NCBI RefSeq assembly: GCF_019049255.1
Contig: NZ_JAGMUJ010000031.1
Location: 124,001-188,000, forward strand
DNA length: 64,000 nt
Reading direction: 5' to 3'
Source of the DNA: Streptomyces sp. AC558_RSS880
GTDB lineage: Bacteria; Actinomycetota; Actinomycetes; Streptomycetales; Streptomycetaceae
The notes beneath the pieces were generated by a model. The model was not told the origin of the DNA and did not search any database. It saw only the letters and a program-made list of their open reading frames with translations. Numbering within the stretch: the stretch's first letter is position 1; each line of letters starts with the position of its first letter. Position numbers and translations under genes: made by a program. This document shows, one piece after another, positions 51,797 to 63,928 of the stretch.

Positions 51797-51805
51797 TTGT
51801 CCACA
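51797..51805 (+). promoter_or_regulatory. Perfect TTGTCCACA DnaA-box 9-mer upstream of mfd
   Basis: TTGTCCACA, the GC-rich-actinomycete form of the DnaA box, lies 103 bases upstream of the mfd start. Together with the boxes before mazG and rsmA it suggests that DnaA could bind here; binding is not shown. Confidence 0.45.
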
Positions 51806-51908
51806 GCCCCGGCACCGGGGGTCTCCAGCGACGTACGCTGGACAACCCCGGCCCGCAGCGCGTGTCGGGCCCGTCGTGTTGCACACCCCCGGACGGAAAG
51901 CGCCCCGA

Positions 51909-55466
<3,558 letters not shown>

Positions 55467-55479
55467 CCCGCACGGGAGA

Positions 55480-55513
55480 GGCCGTCCACGGCGTGAGGTC
55501 GCCGTGGACGGCC
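55480..55513. terminator. Terminator between mfd and the small leftward gene
   Basis: Perfect 14-bp arms ggccgtccacggcg (55480-55493) and cgccgtggacggcc (55500-55513) flank a six-base loop. It can serve both converging genes. Confidence 0.88.
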
Positions 55514-55532
55514 CTGACGGGTGCGCAAGGTC

Positions 55533-55718
55533 TTACGGCTGGTCGGGACGGTCGCGGTCCATGCCGAGCCGGCGTTCGGCCTGCTGCTGCCCGGTGTCGA
55601 TGTGCTGCTCGTACTTGCCGCCGGTCCTCTCGTTCATCTTCCGTTCGGCGGCGTCCGAGGCCTGCTTGGCCTTGTCGCGCGCCGCCTTGTTGCTCTTGAA
55701 CTTGTCGAGGATGCCCAT
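55533..55718 (-). CDS. Small MT0933-antitoxin-like / stress-type protein
   Basis: This 61-residue, highly charged protein starts MGILDKFKSNKAARDKAKQA and contains NERTGGKYEQHIDTGQQQAE. The TGGKY segment after a Lys/Ala-rich helix resembles the MT0933-type antitoxin family and also CsbD-like stress proteins. The start follows an AGGAGCTC site. No toxin gene is adjacent, so an antitoxin function is unsupported here. It may be a general small stress protein. Confidence 0.72.
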   Translation of the reverse strand: MGILDKFKSNKAARDKAKQASDAAERKMNERTGGKYEQHIDTGQQQAERRLGMDRDRPDQP

Positions 55719-55881
55719 GCAAGAGCTCCTTCCGGAGGGGACTCAGAACCGACGATACGCGCGGTTTGCGGCGAATGCCCGTGTAGCACGGGATTGGTCT
55801 GGACCTCTCACTCGTTACGGTGAGTCCCGGATCGACCCGCCCCCGTCAGGGCAGGAATCAGAAGAGCAAGGGAGGGGCGCG

Positions 55882-56649
55882 GTGACGCGAGACAAGAGGT
55901 GGGGCGCACGGGCCCGGCGCACGGGACCGGTGGTGATCGCCGCGGTGGCTCTCCTCGCCGGCTGCGAGGGAGCCCGGGACGCGGACTCCCCGGCCGGCAC
56001 CGCCGCCTCCGGCGGGCGCGCCGTCAGCCCGTTGGACAACCCCGACGGCACCGAACCGGGCCTCGCGCCCGTGACCGGCGAGCCGGACAGGGCCGAGGCC
56101 GTCGCCCTCATCACGAAGGTGACGACCAAGGGCCGCGGACCGAAGACGGGCTACGACCGGGACGAGTTCGGCTACGCCTGGATGGACACGGCCGACGGAG
56201 TGCCGCTGGCGAGGAACGGCTGCGACACCCGCAACGACCTGCTGCAGCGAGACGGCCGGGACGTGCGTTTCCGGTCCGGGTCCAACTGCGTGGTGGTCGC
56301 CATGACGCTGGACGACCCGTACACCGGCACGACCATCGAGTGGCGCAAGCAGGAGGCCGCCGAGGTGCAGATCGACCACGTCGTGCCGCTCTCCTACAGC
56401 TGGCAGATGGGTGCCTCCCGCTGGTCCGAGGCCGAGCGGGAGCGGCTGGCGAACGACACCCTCAATCTGATCCCGGTCGAGGGCCGGGCCAACTCGGCCA
56501 AGGGGGACTCCGGCCCGGCGTCCTGGCTCCCGCCGGACAAGGGCGTACGGTGCGCCTACGCGGTCCGCTTCGCGCAGGTCGCCCTCAAGTACGAGATGCC
56601 GGTGACGTCGGCCGACCGGCGGACGATGCTGGAGCAGTGCGGTGGCTGA
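55882..56649 (+). CDS. Secreted lipoprotein-like HNH endonuclease family protein (DUF1524-like)
   Basis: This 255-residue protein has a basic N-terminus, a hydrophobic stretch and a lipobox-like LLAGC at about residue 29, followed by a Gly/Ala linker. The C-terminal domain has the HNH core VQIDHVVPLSYSWQMGA and ANDTLNLIPVEGRANSAKGD, with DTRNDLL earlier, matching the family of secreted Streptomyces HNH nucleases. It is likely an extracellular or membrane-tethered nuclease used in nutrition or competition. The GTG at 55882 follows GGGAGGGG. Confidence 0.85.
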   Translation: MTRDKRWGARARRTGPVVIAAVALLAGCEGARDADSPAGTAASGGRAVSPLDNPDGTEPGLAPVTGEPDRAEAVALITKVTTKGRGPKTGYDRDEFGYAWMDTADGVPLARNGCDTRNDLLQRDGRDVRFRSGSNCVVVAMTLDDPYTGTTIEWRKQEAAEVQIDHVVPLSYSWQMGASRWSEAERERLANDTLNLIPVEGRANSAKGDSGPASWLPPDKGVRCAYAVRFAQVALKYEMPVTSADRRTMLEQCGG

Positions 56650-56826
56650 GCGGCACCGCTGTGAGCCGCCGGGCGGGCCGGCTCAGGAAGTGGAGGTCCG
56701 GGGCGTCCGCGGGGGCGGCGCCCCGGTCGTGGCCGTGAAGGCCTTCCCGGCGATCTCGCCGCCACGGCCGGTGAGGCCGACGCGTGCGGCGCGTGCGGCG
56801 CGGCGCACGGTGGGTCCCCAGGGAGC

Positions 56827-57306
56827 CTAGAAGTTGCCGTTGCCGATGATCTCGCCGTCGGCGTCGTACACGGTGACGAGGCCGTTGTCGCTCTGCTTCC
56901 AGTCGGCGAACGCGGAGGCGATGAGCTTGGCGGGGGCCGTGCCCTCGCCCATGATCCCGCCGGTGAAGTCGGTGTAGACGTCGGCGGCGTCGAGGATGTC
57001 GTTCTGCTCGTCCGCGCCCTGCACCTTGGTGACGTGCGAGATCGCTTCCTTCTCCTGCGGCGTCCCGTTCTTCTGTACGAACGCCTTGAACTGCTCGGCC
57101 TGGGACGCCTTCTCGGTGCCCTTGTCCTCGGCGGGCTTCGCGTCCGACGCGCCGTCCGACTTCGTGCCGCCGGACCGCTGCTCCGCGGACGCCGAGGTGC
57201 CCTTGTCGCCGGAACCGCCGCCCGAGTCACCGGAGTTCGCCGAAACGGCACCGATGACGACGATGCCCACGACGGCGCCCAGCGCGATCTTGCTCTTCAT
57301 GCCCAT
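56827..57306 (-). CDS. Membrane-anchored or exported hypothetical protein
   Basis: This 159-residue protein has an N-terminal hydrophobic helix (IALGAVVGIVVIGAVSA), a low-complexity Gly/Ser/Asp/Lys linker to about residue 70, and a compact C-terminal domain (FKAFVQKNGTPQEKEAISHVTKVQG, ILDAADVYTDFTGG, LVTVYDADGEIIGNGNF). The helix may be an uncleaved anchor or a signal peptide. The ATG at 57306 follows GGGAGGGA. It diverges from the DNA methylase-like gene. I do not recognise a named family. Confidence 0.75.
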   Translation of the reverse strand: MGMKSKIALGAVVGIVVIGAVSANSGDSGGGSGDKGTSASAEQRSGGTKSDGASDAKPAEDKGTEKASQAEQFKAFVQKNGTPQEKEAISHVTKVQGADEQNDILDAADVYTDFTGGIMGEGTAPAKLIASAFADWKQSDNGLVTVYDADGEIIGNGNF

Positions 57307-57505
57307 GGCTATGTCCCTCCCCACGCGGCCACCGCCACCTCGGCGGTCGCTCGTTCGCGGGGTCAATGAGAACAGATGCTGTGAATGGAGTCAACGCGGT
57401 TCACGGTGTTCACTGTGTCCACGCTCGTGAATACTGAATCCCGATCGCGTCGGTATGCTTGCCGACACACGCGGAACAGAGGGAAAGCGGGGCGGGGTGC
57501 CGGGC

Positions 57506-59605
57506 ATGCAGGACAACGCGACAGAAGTGACCGCCGCCGGGATCGCACGACTGGCCGGCGTCGGCCGCGCCGCCGTCAGCAACTGGCGCCGGCGGCACGC
57601 CGACTTCCCCGGCCCGGTCGGCGGCACCGGGGCCAGCCCCTCGTTCGCGCTGGCCGAGGTCGAGGGCTGGCTGCGCAGACACAGCAAGCTCGCCGAGGTC
57701 CCGCTGAGGGAACGCGTCTGGCAGCAGCTCACCGGCCACCCCGCCGGACCGGTCACCGCCCTCACCCACGCCGGCTGCGTCCTGCTCCTCATCCACGACC
57801 GCTCCCCGGTCTGGCTGGAGGTGAGCTCCGGCTCCGACGAACGACTCGCCGCGCTGCTGCCCGGAGCGCTGGAGCAGGTGCTCACACCACGACTCAGCGA
57901 GGTGGACGGCTCACATGTGAACACCCCGGGCCTTGTTCACAGCCCCGCCGCTTCCGCCGCCCCGGCCACCCGAAAAGCCCTCGAACCCCCTACCGCCCCC
58001 CAACTGCTCCCCTCCGCACCCCTCCTCCGTTCCGTCGCCGGACTCGCCGCCGAACTCGGCGCCCGGCACACCTTCGAGTTCCTGCTCGGCCGGCACCTCG
58101 ACGCCAACCCGCGCCAGTACACCCCCACCCCCGCCGACCTCGCCGGTCTCATGGCCGACCTGGCCGGCACCGCCCGCACCGTCCTCGACCCGGCCTGCGG
58201 CACCGGCGCCCTGCTGCGCTCCGCCGGCAACGACCCCGGCCGACGGCTGTACGGCCAGGACAGCACCCCCGAACTCGCCGCCCTCACCGCGCTCCGCCTC
58301 GCCCTGCACACCCGCGCCCCCGTGCACACCGCCGCCTGCGACACCCTGCGCGCCGACGCCCACCCGGAGCTGCGGGCCGACGCCGTCCTGTGCCACCCGC
58401 CGTTCAACGAGCGCGACTGGGGGCACGACGAACTCGCCTACGACCCGCGCTGGGAGTACGGCTTCCCGGCCCGCACCGAGTCCGAACTGGCCTGGGTGCA
58501 GCACGCGCTCGCCCGGCTGCGGGACGGCGGCACCGCCGTGCTGCTGATGCCGCCCGCGGCCGCGTCCCGCCGCTCCGGGCGCCGGATCAGGGCCGACCTG
58601 CTGCGCCGGGGCGCGCTGCGCGCCGTCGTCGCGCTGCCGGCCGGCGCGGCACCCCCGTACGGCGTCCCGCTGCACCTGTGGGTGCTGCGCCGGCCCGAAC
58701 GGGCGCCCGCCCAGCCGGAGGTGCTGCTCGCCGACGCCGGAAGGTTCGCCGGTGAGGGGCGCGGCGGGCCCGACTGGCCGGGGGTGCGGGAGGTGGTCCT
58801 CGACGCCTGGCGCGCCTTCGACCGGGCCGGCCGGCTCGACGAACGGCCGGGACTGGCCCGCTCCGTGCCCGTCATCGAACTCCTCGACGATGACGTCGAC
58901 CTCGCCCCGGCCCGCCACCTCCCGCCCCCGGCCGCCGCGGACGGTGCCGGCCGGCTCGCCGACGTACGCGAACGGCTCGACGAGACGCTGCGTCTGGCCG
59001 CCGGCCTCACCCCGCCGCCCGCCGACCCCGCGCCGCCCGCCGCCGGGCGCCCGCCCCTCACCACCGTCGGTGAACTCGCGCGCGGGGGCGCCCTGGTGAT
59101 GCGTACGGGCGGAAACGGCGGCCACGCGCGCGTGCCCGTCCTCACCGACCACGACGTACTCTCCGGGACCGGCCCCTCCGGCACGCTCCCGGAGAGCGAC
59201 GGGGAAGCGGTGCTCACCGAACCCGGCGACGTCGTCGTGCCCGTGCTCGGCGGGGGCGCCGTCGCGCGGGTGATCGACGACACGACCGCCGGGGCCGCCC
59301 TGGGCCGCAACCTCGTGCTGCTGCGCCCCGACCCGGAGGTGCTCGACGCGTGGTTCCTCGCCGGGTTCCTGCGCGGCACCGCCAACCACCGCCAGGCCGG
59401 CAGCCACGCGTCCACCGCCACCCGGCTCGACGTGCGCCGGCTGCGGCTGCCCCGGCTCGCACCGGCCGAACAGCGACGCTACGGCGCCCGATTCCGGGCC
59501 CTGGACGAGTTCGAGCGGGCGCTCAGGCAGGCGGGCCGGCTCGGCGAGCAGTTCGTCCGCGGGATGTACGACGGCCTGACCGACGGGACGATCGCCCCCG
59601 ACTGA
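57506..59605 (+). CDS. N6-adenine DNA methylase-like protein with HTH and specificity-like parts
   Basis: The protein has 699 residues. Residues 8-60 form a MerR/phage-type HTH (AAGIARLAGVGRAAVSNWRRR). Residues about 185-420 are a type I (HsdM-like) methylase core with motif I DPACGTGALL (from 228); motif IV reads H297-P-P-F where N/D-P-P-Y/F is expected. Residues about 520-690 resemble an HsdS-type target recognition half (GDVVVPVLGGGAVARVID, LRGTANHRQAGS, LRLPRLAPAEQRR). No restriction subunit is adjacent. The start at 57506 was chosen over a longer frame that enters the promoter. It may be a regulatory methylase or an inactive DNA-binding protein. Confidence 0.8.
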   Translation: MQDNATEVTAAGIARLAGVGRAAVSNWRRRHADFPGPVGGTGASPSFALAEVEGWLRRHSKLAEVPLRERVWQQLTGHPAGPVTALTHAGCVLLLIHDRSPVWLEVSSGSDERLAALLPGALEQVLTPRLSEVDGSHVNTPGLVHSPAASAAPATRKALEPPTAPQLLPSAPLLRSVAGLAAELGARHTFEFLLGRHLDANPRQYTPTPADLAGLMADLAGTARTVLDPACGTGALLRSAGNDPGRRLYGQDSTPELAALTALRLALHTRAPVHTAACDTLRADAHPELRADAVLCHPPFNERDWGHDELAYDPRWEYGFPARTESELAWVQHALARLRDGGTAVLLMPPAAASRRSGRRIRADLLRRGALRAVVALPAGAAPPYGVPLHLWVLRRPERAPAQPEVLLADAGRFAGEGRGGPDWPGVREVVLDAWRAFDRAGRLDERPGLARSVPVIELLDDDVDLAPARHLPPPAAADGAGRLADVRERLDETLRLAAGLTPPPADPAPPAAGRPPLTTVGELARGGALVMRTGGNGGHARVPVLTDHDVLSGTGPSGTLPESDGEAVLTEPGDVVVPVLGGGAVARVIDDTTAGAALGRNLVLLRPDPEVLDAWFLAGFLRGTANHRQAGSHASTATRLDVRRLRLPRLAPAEQRRYGARFRALDEFERALRQAGRLGEQFVRGMYDGLTDGTIAPD

Positions 59606-59764
59606 GCCACGGAACGCTCCCGACCGAGCCCACGGAACACCCTCGGCGCACCTCCAGGACGTCCCGTACGACAACGGTTCGGTACATCCCGGGACCGGTT
59701 GTCGCTGTCGGCCTATACGCTCGGACTCCGAGTTCCCATCGGCTACACCTGTCCAGGAGCAGTC

Positions 59765-60397
59765 ATGTACGGCCACGGCGCGGCGCCGCCCACCCCCAGC
59801 GCGGCAATGGTCATCACGCAGCGCGTGCTGTACGCCGCCGCCGGAGTCCTGTGCTGCGGCCTGCTGGCCTGCGTGCCGCTGTTCCGGGTCGCGTTCCTGC
59901 GGGGACGGCTGCTCGACTGGGTGGCGGCCTGGGTGAGCATCCCGCTGTCGATAGCCTGCCTGATGGTGATCGGTTCGCTGCCGGAGTCGGACCGCCGGAC
60001 CGACGTGGCCCTGGCCGTCGTCCTGGTCCTCGGCGCGGTCGCGGCCGCGTACTACCTGACCGTGGACATCCGCCTGCACCGGCGGCCGCACCCGTACGCG
60101 GGCCAGATGCCGCCGTCCCCCCACGCCACGACGATGCACGGCCAGGGCCCCGTGCAGGGCCCCTACGGCTATCCGCAGCAGGGCTCGCCGTACGCGCCCA
60201 CGCCGGTGCCGCAGCCCCCGGCCCCCCACACCCCGGTACCGCACACCCAGGCACCCCCCACCCCCGTACCGCCGCCGCAGTCGCCGCAGCATCCCGCGCC
60301 GGCCCGGATCGACCAGGTGCGCGCCGAGCTGGACGAACTCAGCGACTACCTGCGCCGCCAGGACGGGCAGCAGGGCAACCACGAGGGCGGAAGGTGA
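59765..60397 (+). CDS. Three-helix membrane protein with Pro-rich tail
   Basis: This 210-residue protein has membrane segments at about residues 18-40 (VLYAAAGVLCCGLLACVPLF), 50-72 (LLDWVAAWVSIPLSIACLMV) and 80-101 (DVALAVVLVLGAVAAAYYLTV). A Pro/His/Tyr-rich tail (PYGYPQQGSPYAPTPVPQPP) and a terminal charged helix (ARIDQVRAELDELSDYLRRQ) follow. The ATG follows AGGAG. Its stop overlaps the kinase start by four bases (GTGA). Coupling suggests that it is a membrane partner or substrate of the soluble kinase (inference). Confidence 0.8.
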   Translation: MYGHGAAPPTPSAAMVITQRVLYAAAGVLCCGLLACVPLFRVAFLRGRLLDWVAAWVSIPLSIACLMVIGSLPESDRRTDVALAVVLVLGAVAAAYYLTVDIRLHRRPHPYAGQMPPSPHATTMHGQGPVQGPYGYPQQGSPYAPTPVPQPPAPHTPVPHTQAPPTPVPPPQSPQHPAPARIDQVRAELDELSDYLRRQDGQQGNHEGGR

Positions 60398-61932
60398 GCG
60401 TGACGACGGGACGTGTCGTCGCCGGCCGCTACGAACTGTCCACGCTCATCGGGCAGGGCGGCATGGGACAGGTCTGGACGGCCTACGACGAACGGCTGGA
60501 CCGGCGCGTGGCGGTGAAGCTGCTGCGCCCGGACAAGGTGGCCGGTCAGGAGGCCGACGAACTGCGCCGCCGCTTCGTGCGCGAGTGCCGGGTGACCGCC
60601 CAGGTCGACCACCCCGGCCTGGTCACCGTGCACGACGCGGGCAGCGAGGGCGAGGAGCTGTTCCTCGTCATGCAGTACGTCGACGGCGCCGACCTCGGCG
60701 ACCACCTCGCCGAACACGACCCGTACCCGTGGCAGTGGGCGGTCGCCGTCGCGGCGCAGTTGTGCGCCGTGCTGAGCGCCGTGCACGCCGTGCCGATCGT
60801 CCACCGCGACCTCAAGCCGCGCAACGTGATGGTGAAGCAGGACGGCACGGTCACCGTGCTCGACCTCGGCGTCGCCTCCGTCATGGACAGCGACACCACG
60901 CGCCTGACGCACACCGGTTCGCCCATCGGCTCGCCCGCCTACATGGCGCCCGAGCAGGCCATGGGCGGCGCGGTCGGCCCGTACACGGACCTGTACGCGC
61001 TCGGGGTGCTGATGCACGAACTGCTCAGCGGTGACGTGCCGTTCGCGGGCTCCACGGCGCTCGGGGTGCTGCACCGGCACCTGTACGAGCCGCCGGTACC
61101 CGTGCGCCGGATCCGGCCGGAGGTCCCCGAGGCCCTGGAGACCCTGGTGCTGCGGCTGCTCGCCAAGGACCCGCAGCACCGCCCGGACTCCGCGCAGGAG
61201 GTCTACGAGGACCTGGCGCGGCTGCTCCCCGCGCGGGGCACGCCCACCGGCGCGCCCCTGGACCCCACCCGCCCCTTCCTGCGCCCGCACGCCCCCTGGC
61301 CGGACCGCGCCCGCACCCCCGCCCCCCAGCCGGTCCCCGCCGCACCGCCCGCGTCCGTGGCGGAGAAGGCCGACGTCGCCGCCGCCGTGGACGAGGTGAA
61401 GCGGCTGCTCGGCGAGGGCCGCATCACCCAGGCCGTCGACATCCTCGGCTCGATCCTGCCCGTCGCCGCCGAACAGCACGGCGAGCACTCCCCGGTCGTG
61501 CGCACCCTGCGCAAGCAGTACGCGGCCACGCTCCTGGACGACGGCCAGTACCGGCGCGCGCTGCCCGAGCTGCGCCGCCTCGCCGACGAACGCGCCGCCG
61601 AGGCCGGCCAGGCCGACCCGCAGTCCCTGCGCTACCGCTACGAGGCCGCGCAGTGCCTGGAGCAGCTCGGCGAACCGGCGGCGGCGCTCGCCGAGTACCG
61701 GGCGCTGCTGGCGTACTACGAGAACCAGTACGTGGCGGCCGGCGACCCGCAGCTCGCCCATGACGTCCGCCGCCGCATCGGCCATCTGCTGCTGGCCCTG
61801 GGCGACCGGCCCGCCGCGCACGACATGCTGGTCCGGCTGCTGCACGACGTGGAACGCGTGCAGGGACCGGGACACCCGATGGCCGCCGACATCCGGCGGA
61901 CGCTGCAGTGGCTGGGACAGGTGCGCGGATAG
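60394..61932 (+). CDS. Hanks-type Ser/Thr protein kinase with C-terminal helical repeats
   Basis: The protein has 512 residues. The kinase domain (residues 12-275) has the glycine loop LIGQGGMGQVW, K42 in VAVKLL, catalytic HRDLKPRNVM (from 137), DLGVAS in place of DFG and SPAYMAPEQ. A Pro/Ala-rich linker follows. The C-terminal 180 residues are TPR-like helices (QAVDILGSILPVAAEQHG, AATLLDDGQYRRALPELRRL, EQLGEPAAALAEYRALL). Unlike PknB, it has no membrane helix or PASTA domains. The coupled upstream membrane protein could position it at the membrane. The GTG at 60394 was used; another GTG lies two codons on. Confidence 0.9.
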   Translation: MSVTTGRVVAGRYELSTLIGQGGMGQVWTAYDERLDRRVAVKLLRPDKVAGQEADELRRRFVRECRVTAQVDHPGLVTVHDAGSEGEELFLVMQYVDGADLGDHLAEHDPYPWQWAVAVAAQLCAVLSAVHAVPIVHRDLKPRNVMVKQDGTVTVLDLGVASVMDSDTTRLTHTGSPIGSPAYMAPEQAMGGAVGPYTDLYALGVLMHELLSGDVPFAGSTALGVLHRHLYEPPVPVRRIRPEVPEALETLVLRLLAKDPQHRPDSAQEVYEDLARLLPARGTPTGAPLDPTRPFLRPHAPWPDRARTPAPQPVPAAPPASVAEKADVAAAVDEVKRLLGEGRITQAVDILGSILPVAAEQHGEHSPVVRTLRKQYAATLLDDGQYRRALPELRRLADERAAEAGQADPQSLRYRYEAAQCLEQLGEPAAALAEYRALLAYYENQYVAAGDPQLAHDVRRRIGHLLLALGDRPAAHDMLVRLLHDVERVQGPGHPMAADIRRTLQWLGQVRG

Positions 61933-62109
61933 CGGGACGGCGGGAGCGAAGGCTGTTCGGGGGCCGTAGGACCGGACGGCGCAGCCGCCGGTGCCGGAAG
62001 TCGCCGTGAATCGTTGGTCGAATGGGTTGGCCAGAGCTTGGCCGATGCCTACCATCGATCACCGCAAGACTTTGTGCACCGCCGCACAAGCTCTCCTCAG
62101 GAGGTCTCC

Positions 62110-62757
62110 TTGCACCGCCGCCGTCGCACCGCGCTCCTCCTCACCGCCGCGATCGCCGCAGCGGCGCCCCTGCTCACCGCCTGCGGGAACGACGCGCACC
62201 CCGGTGCGGCGGCCGTCGTCGGCGGCGAGCGGATCACCGTGTCGCAGCTGGAGAACCGGGTCGGCGAGGTCCGCGCGGCCCAGCGGGCGGCCGTACCGGA
62301 CGACGCCCAGTACCAGCAGGCCATCGCCCGGACCGGCAGCCTCACCCGCGACACCCTGCACGGCATGGTCCTGGACCGGGTGCTGGAGCGTGCCGCGCGG
62401 GACGCCGGCGTGACGGTCACGAACCGCGAGGTCCAGCGGATGCGGTCCGGTCTGGAGCAGCAGGCCGGCGGCGCCGAGGCGCTGGAGGCGGCCTGGCTGC
62501 AGCAGTACGGCGTCCCGCCGCAGCGTCTCGACGCCAACCTCCGCCTCCAGGTGCAGGCCCAGAAGCTCGCCCAGCAGCTCGGCACCGACCCCGGCCGGCC
62601 CGAGTTCTGGCAGGCGCTGTCGGAGGCGAGCGAGGAACTCGACGTCGACCTCAACCCGCGCTACGGCAGCTGGGACGTCGAGAAGAGCAGCCGTGTCGAC
62701 GCGAAGACGCCGTGGGTACGGGACGTCACGGCGGCCGGGGCACCACAGACGCTCTGA
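62110..62757 (+). CDS. SurA N-terminal-like lipoprotein (chaperone type), TTG start
   Basis: This 215-residue exported protein has an Arg-rich N-terminus (HRRRRTALLLTAAIAAAAPLLTACG) with a lipobox ending in Cys, so it should be a lipoprotein. The mature part resembles the SurA/PrsA N-terminal helical domain (AAVVGGERITVSQLENRVGEVRA, LHGMVLDRVLERAARDAGVTVTNREV). No PPIase domain is present. The TTG at 62110 is selected because AGGAGG lies at ideal spacing just before it. Longer frames lack a signal peptide. It precedes mazG, as commonly seen in Streptomyces (recall). Confidence 0.85.
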   Translation: MHRRRRTALLLTAAIAAAAPLLTACGNDAHPGAAAVVGGERITVSQLENRVGEVRAAQRAAVPDDAQYQQAIARTGSLTRDTLHGMVLDRVLERAARDAGVTVTNREVQRMRSGLEQQAGGAEALEAAWLQQYGVPPQRLDANLRLQVQAQKLAQQLGTDPGRPEFWQALSEASEELDVDLNPRYGSWDVEKSSRVDAKTPWVRDVTAAGAPQTL

Positions 62758-62766
62758 CCGGCTGCC

Positions 62767-62805
62767 TGCGGACAACCGGCCTGTGGACAGCCCGCCTGTG
62801 GACAA
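62767..62805 (-). promoter_or_regulatory. Three DnaA-box-like 9-mers phased by 15 bp upstream of mazG
   Basis: TGCGGACAA (62767-62775), TGTGGACAG (62782-62790) and TGTGGACAA (62797-62805) are spaced exactly 15 bases apart within a CCTGyGGACA repeat. The last is a perfect complement of TTGTCCACA and the others differ at one position. They fill the gap between the lipoprotein stop and the mazG start. Confidence 0.65.
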
Positions 62806-62842
62806 CTCGGGGACTGTCGGCAGGGTGGGCTAGTTTCGGAGC

Positions 62843-63835
62843 GTGAACGCAATCAGCCCCGCACCGAGCTCCGAGGCCGCCCCCGGCCGTGTCGTCCTGC
62901 TCACCACCAGCCACCGCGTGGCGCCCGGCCTGCTGTCCTGGCCGGCCTGGCAGGCCCTGCACGCGGCCGACCGGGTGCTGTGCGCGGACGGCGCCCACCC
63001 GCAGCTGCCGTATCTGCGGGAGGCGGGGATACCGGTCGAGGAGGCCTCACCGACCGCCGAGGAGATCGTCGACGCCTGCGCCGGCGGGCGGACGGTGGTG
63101 GTCGTGGCGACGGGCGAGGGCGAGCCCGCGCTGACCGACGGGCTGGCCCGGCTGGCCGGGACCGGCAGGGTGCGGATGCCCGAGCTGGAGCTGCTGCCCG
63201 CCTCCTACGACCTGCCGGGCGCCCGGCTGCTCGACCTCGTGCAGGTGATGGACCGCATCCGCGCGGAGTGCCCGTGGTCGTCCCGGCAGACCCACAAGGG
63301 CCTGGCGAAGTACGGCATCGAGGAGGCGTACGAGCTCGTCGAGGCCATCGAGGAGGGCGACCGGGACGAGCTGCGCGAGGAGCTGGGGGACGTGCTCCTC
63401 CAGGTCGTCTTCCACGCGCGGATCGCCGAGGAGCACCCGGAGGAGCCGTTCTCCGTCGACGACGTGGCGGGGGGCATCGTGGCCAAGCTGATCCACCGGC
63501 ACCCGCACGTCTTCGGCGAGGCGACGGCGGACACCCCGGAGGACGTCAAGGCGCACTGGCTGCGGACCAAGGCGGAGGAGAAGCGGCGCAGCTCGGTGAC
63601 GGAGGGGGTGCCGCTCGGACAGCCCGGGCTGGCGCTGGCGGCGAAGCTGGGGTCGCGGGCGCGGACGGCGGGGCTGGACGTGCCGTTGCCGGCGGGGGAG
63701 GGGGTCGGCTACGAGCTGCTGGCGCTGGCGGTGCGGGCGGAGGCGGCGGGGATCGATCCGGAGGCGGCGTTGCGGGCCGCCGCGCGCGTCTATCGGGACG
63801 CGATACGGGCGACGGAGGGGCAGGGCGGAGGCTGA
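62843..63835 (+). CDS. mazG: Nucleoside triphosphate pyrophosphohydrolase MazG
   Basis: The protein has 330 residues. Residues about 15-120 have a tetrapyrrole-methylase-like fold (VVLLTTSHRVAPGLL, VLCADGAHPQ, VVVVATGEGEP), as in YabN-type fusions though degenerate. Residues 130-330 are the MazG domain with RAECPWSSRQTHKGLAKYGIEEAYELVEAI, ELREELGDVLLQVVFHARIAEE and VAKLIHRHPHVFGE, the metal-binding ExxE/ExxD helices. It hydrolyses non-canonical NTPs and can lower alarmone levels. The GTG at 62843 lies 38 bases after the DnaA-box-like cluster. Confidence 0.93.
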   Translation: MNAISPAPSSEAAPGRVVLLTTSHRVAPGLLSWPAWQALHAADRVLCADGAHPQLPYLREAGIPVEEASPTAEEIVDACAGGRTVVVVATGEGEPALTDGLARLAGTGRVRMPELELLPASYDLPGARLLDLVQVMDRIRAECPWSSRQTHKGLAKYGIEEAYELVEAIEEGDRDELREELGDVLLQVVFHARIAEEHPEEPFSVDDVAGGIVAKLIHRHPHVFGEATADTPEDVKAHWLRTKAEEKRRSSVTEGVPLGQPGLALAAKLGSRARTAGLDVPLPAGEGVGYELLALAVRAEAAGIDPEAALRAAARVYRDAIRATEGQGGG

Positions 63836-63928
63836 GCGCGGGGCGCGGGAACCGCGCGAACAACCGAACGCGCCCGCCACCCGAGCTCTCCCGCGCCGCC
63901 CTGCCGCCCCGCCCGTTAGGGTCGCCGC

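Noticed and set aside
55533..55718. A toxin-antitoxin locus at the small MT0933-like gene
   Set aside because: No toxin-like gene is adjacent; its neighbours are mfd and a secreted HNH protein in other orientations.
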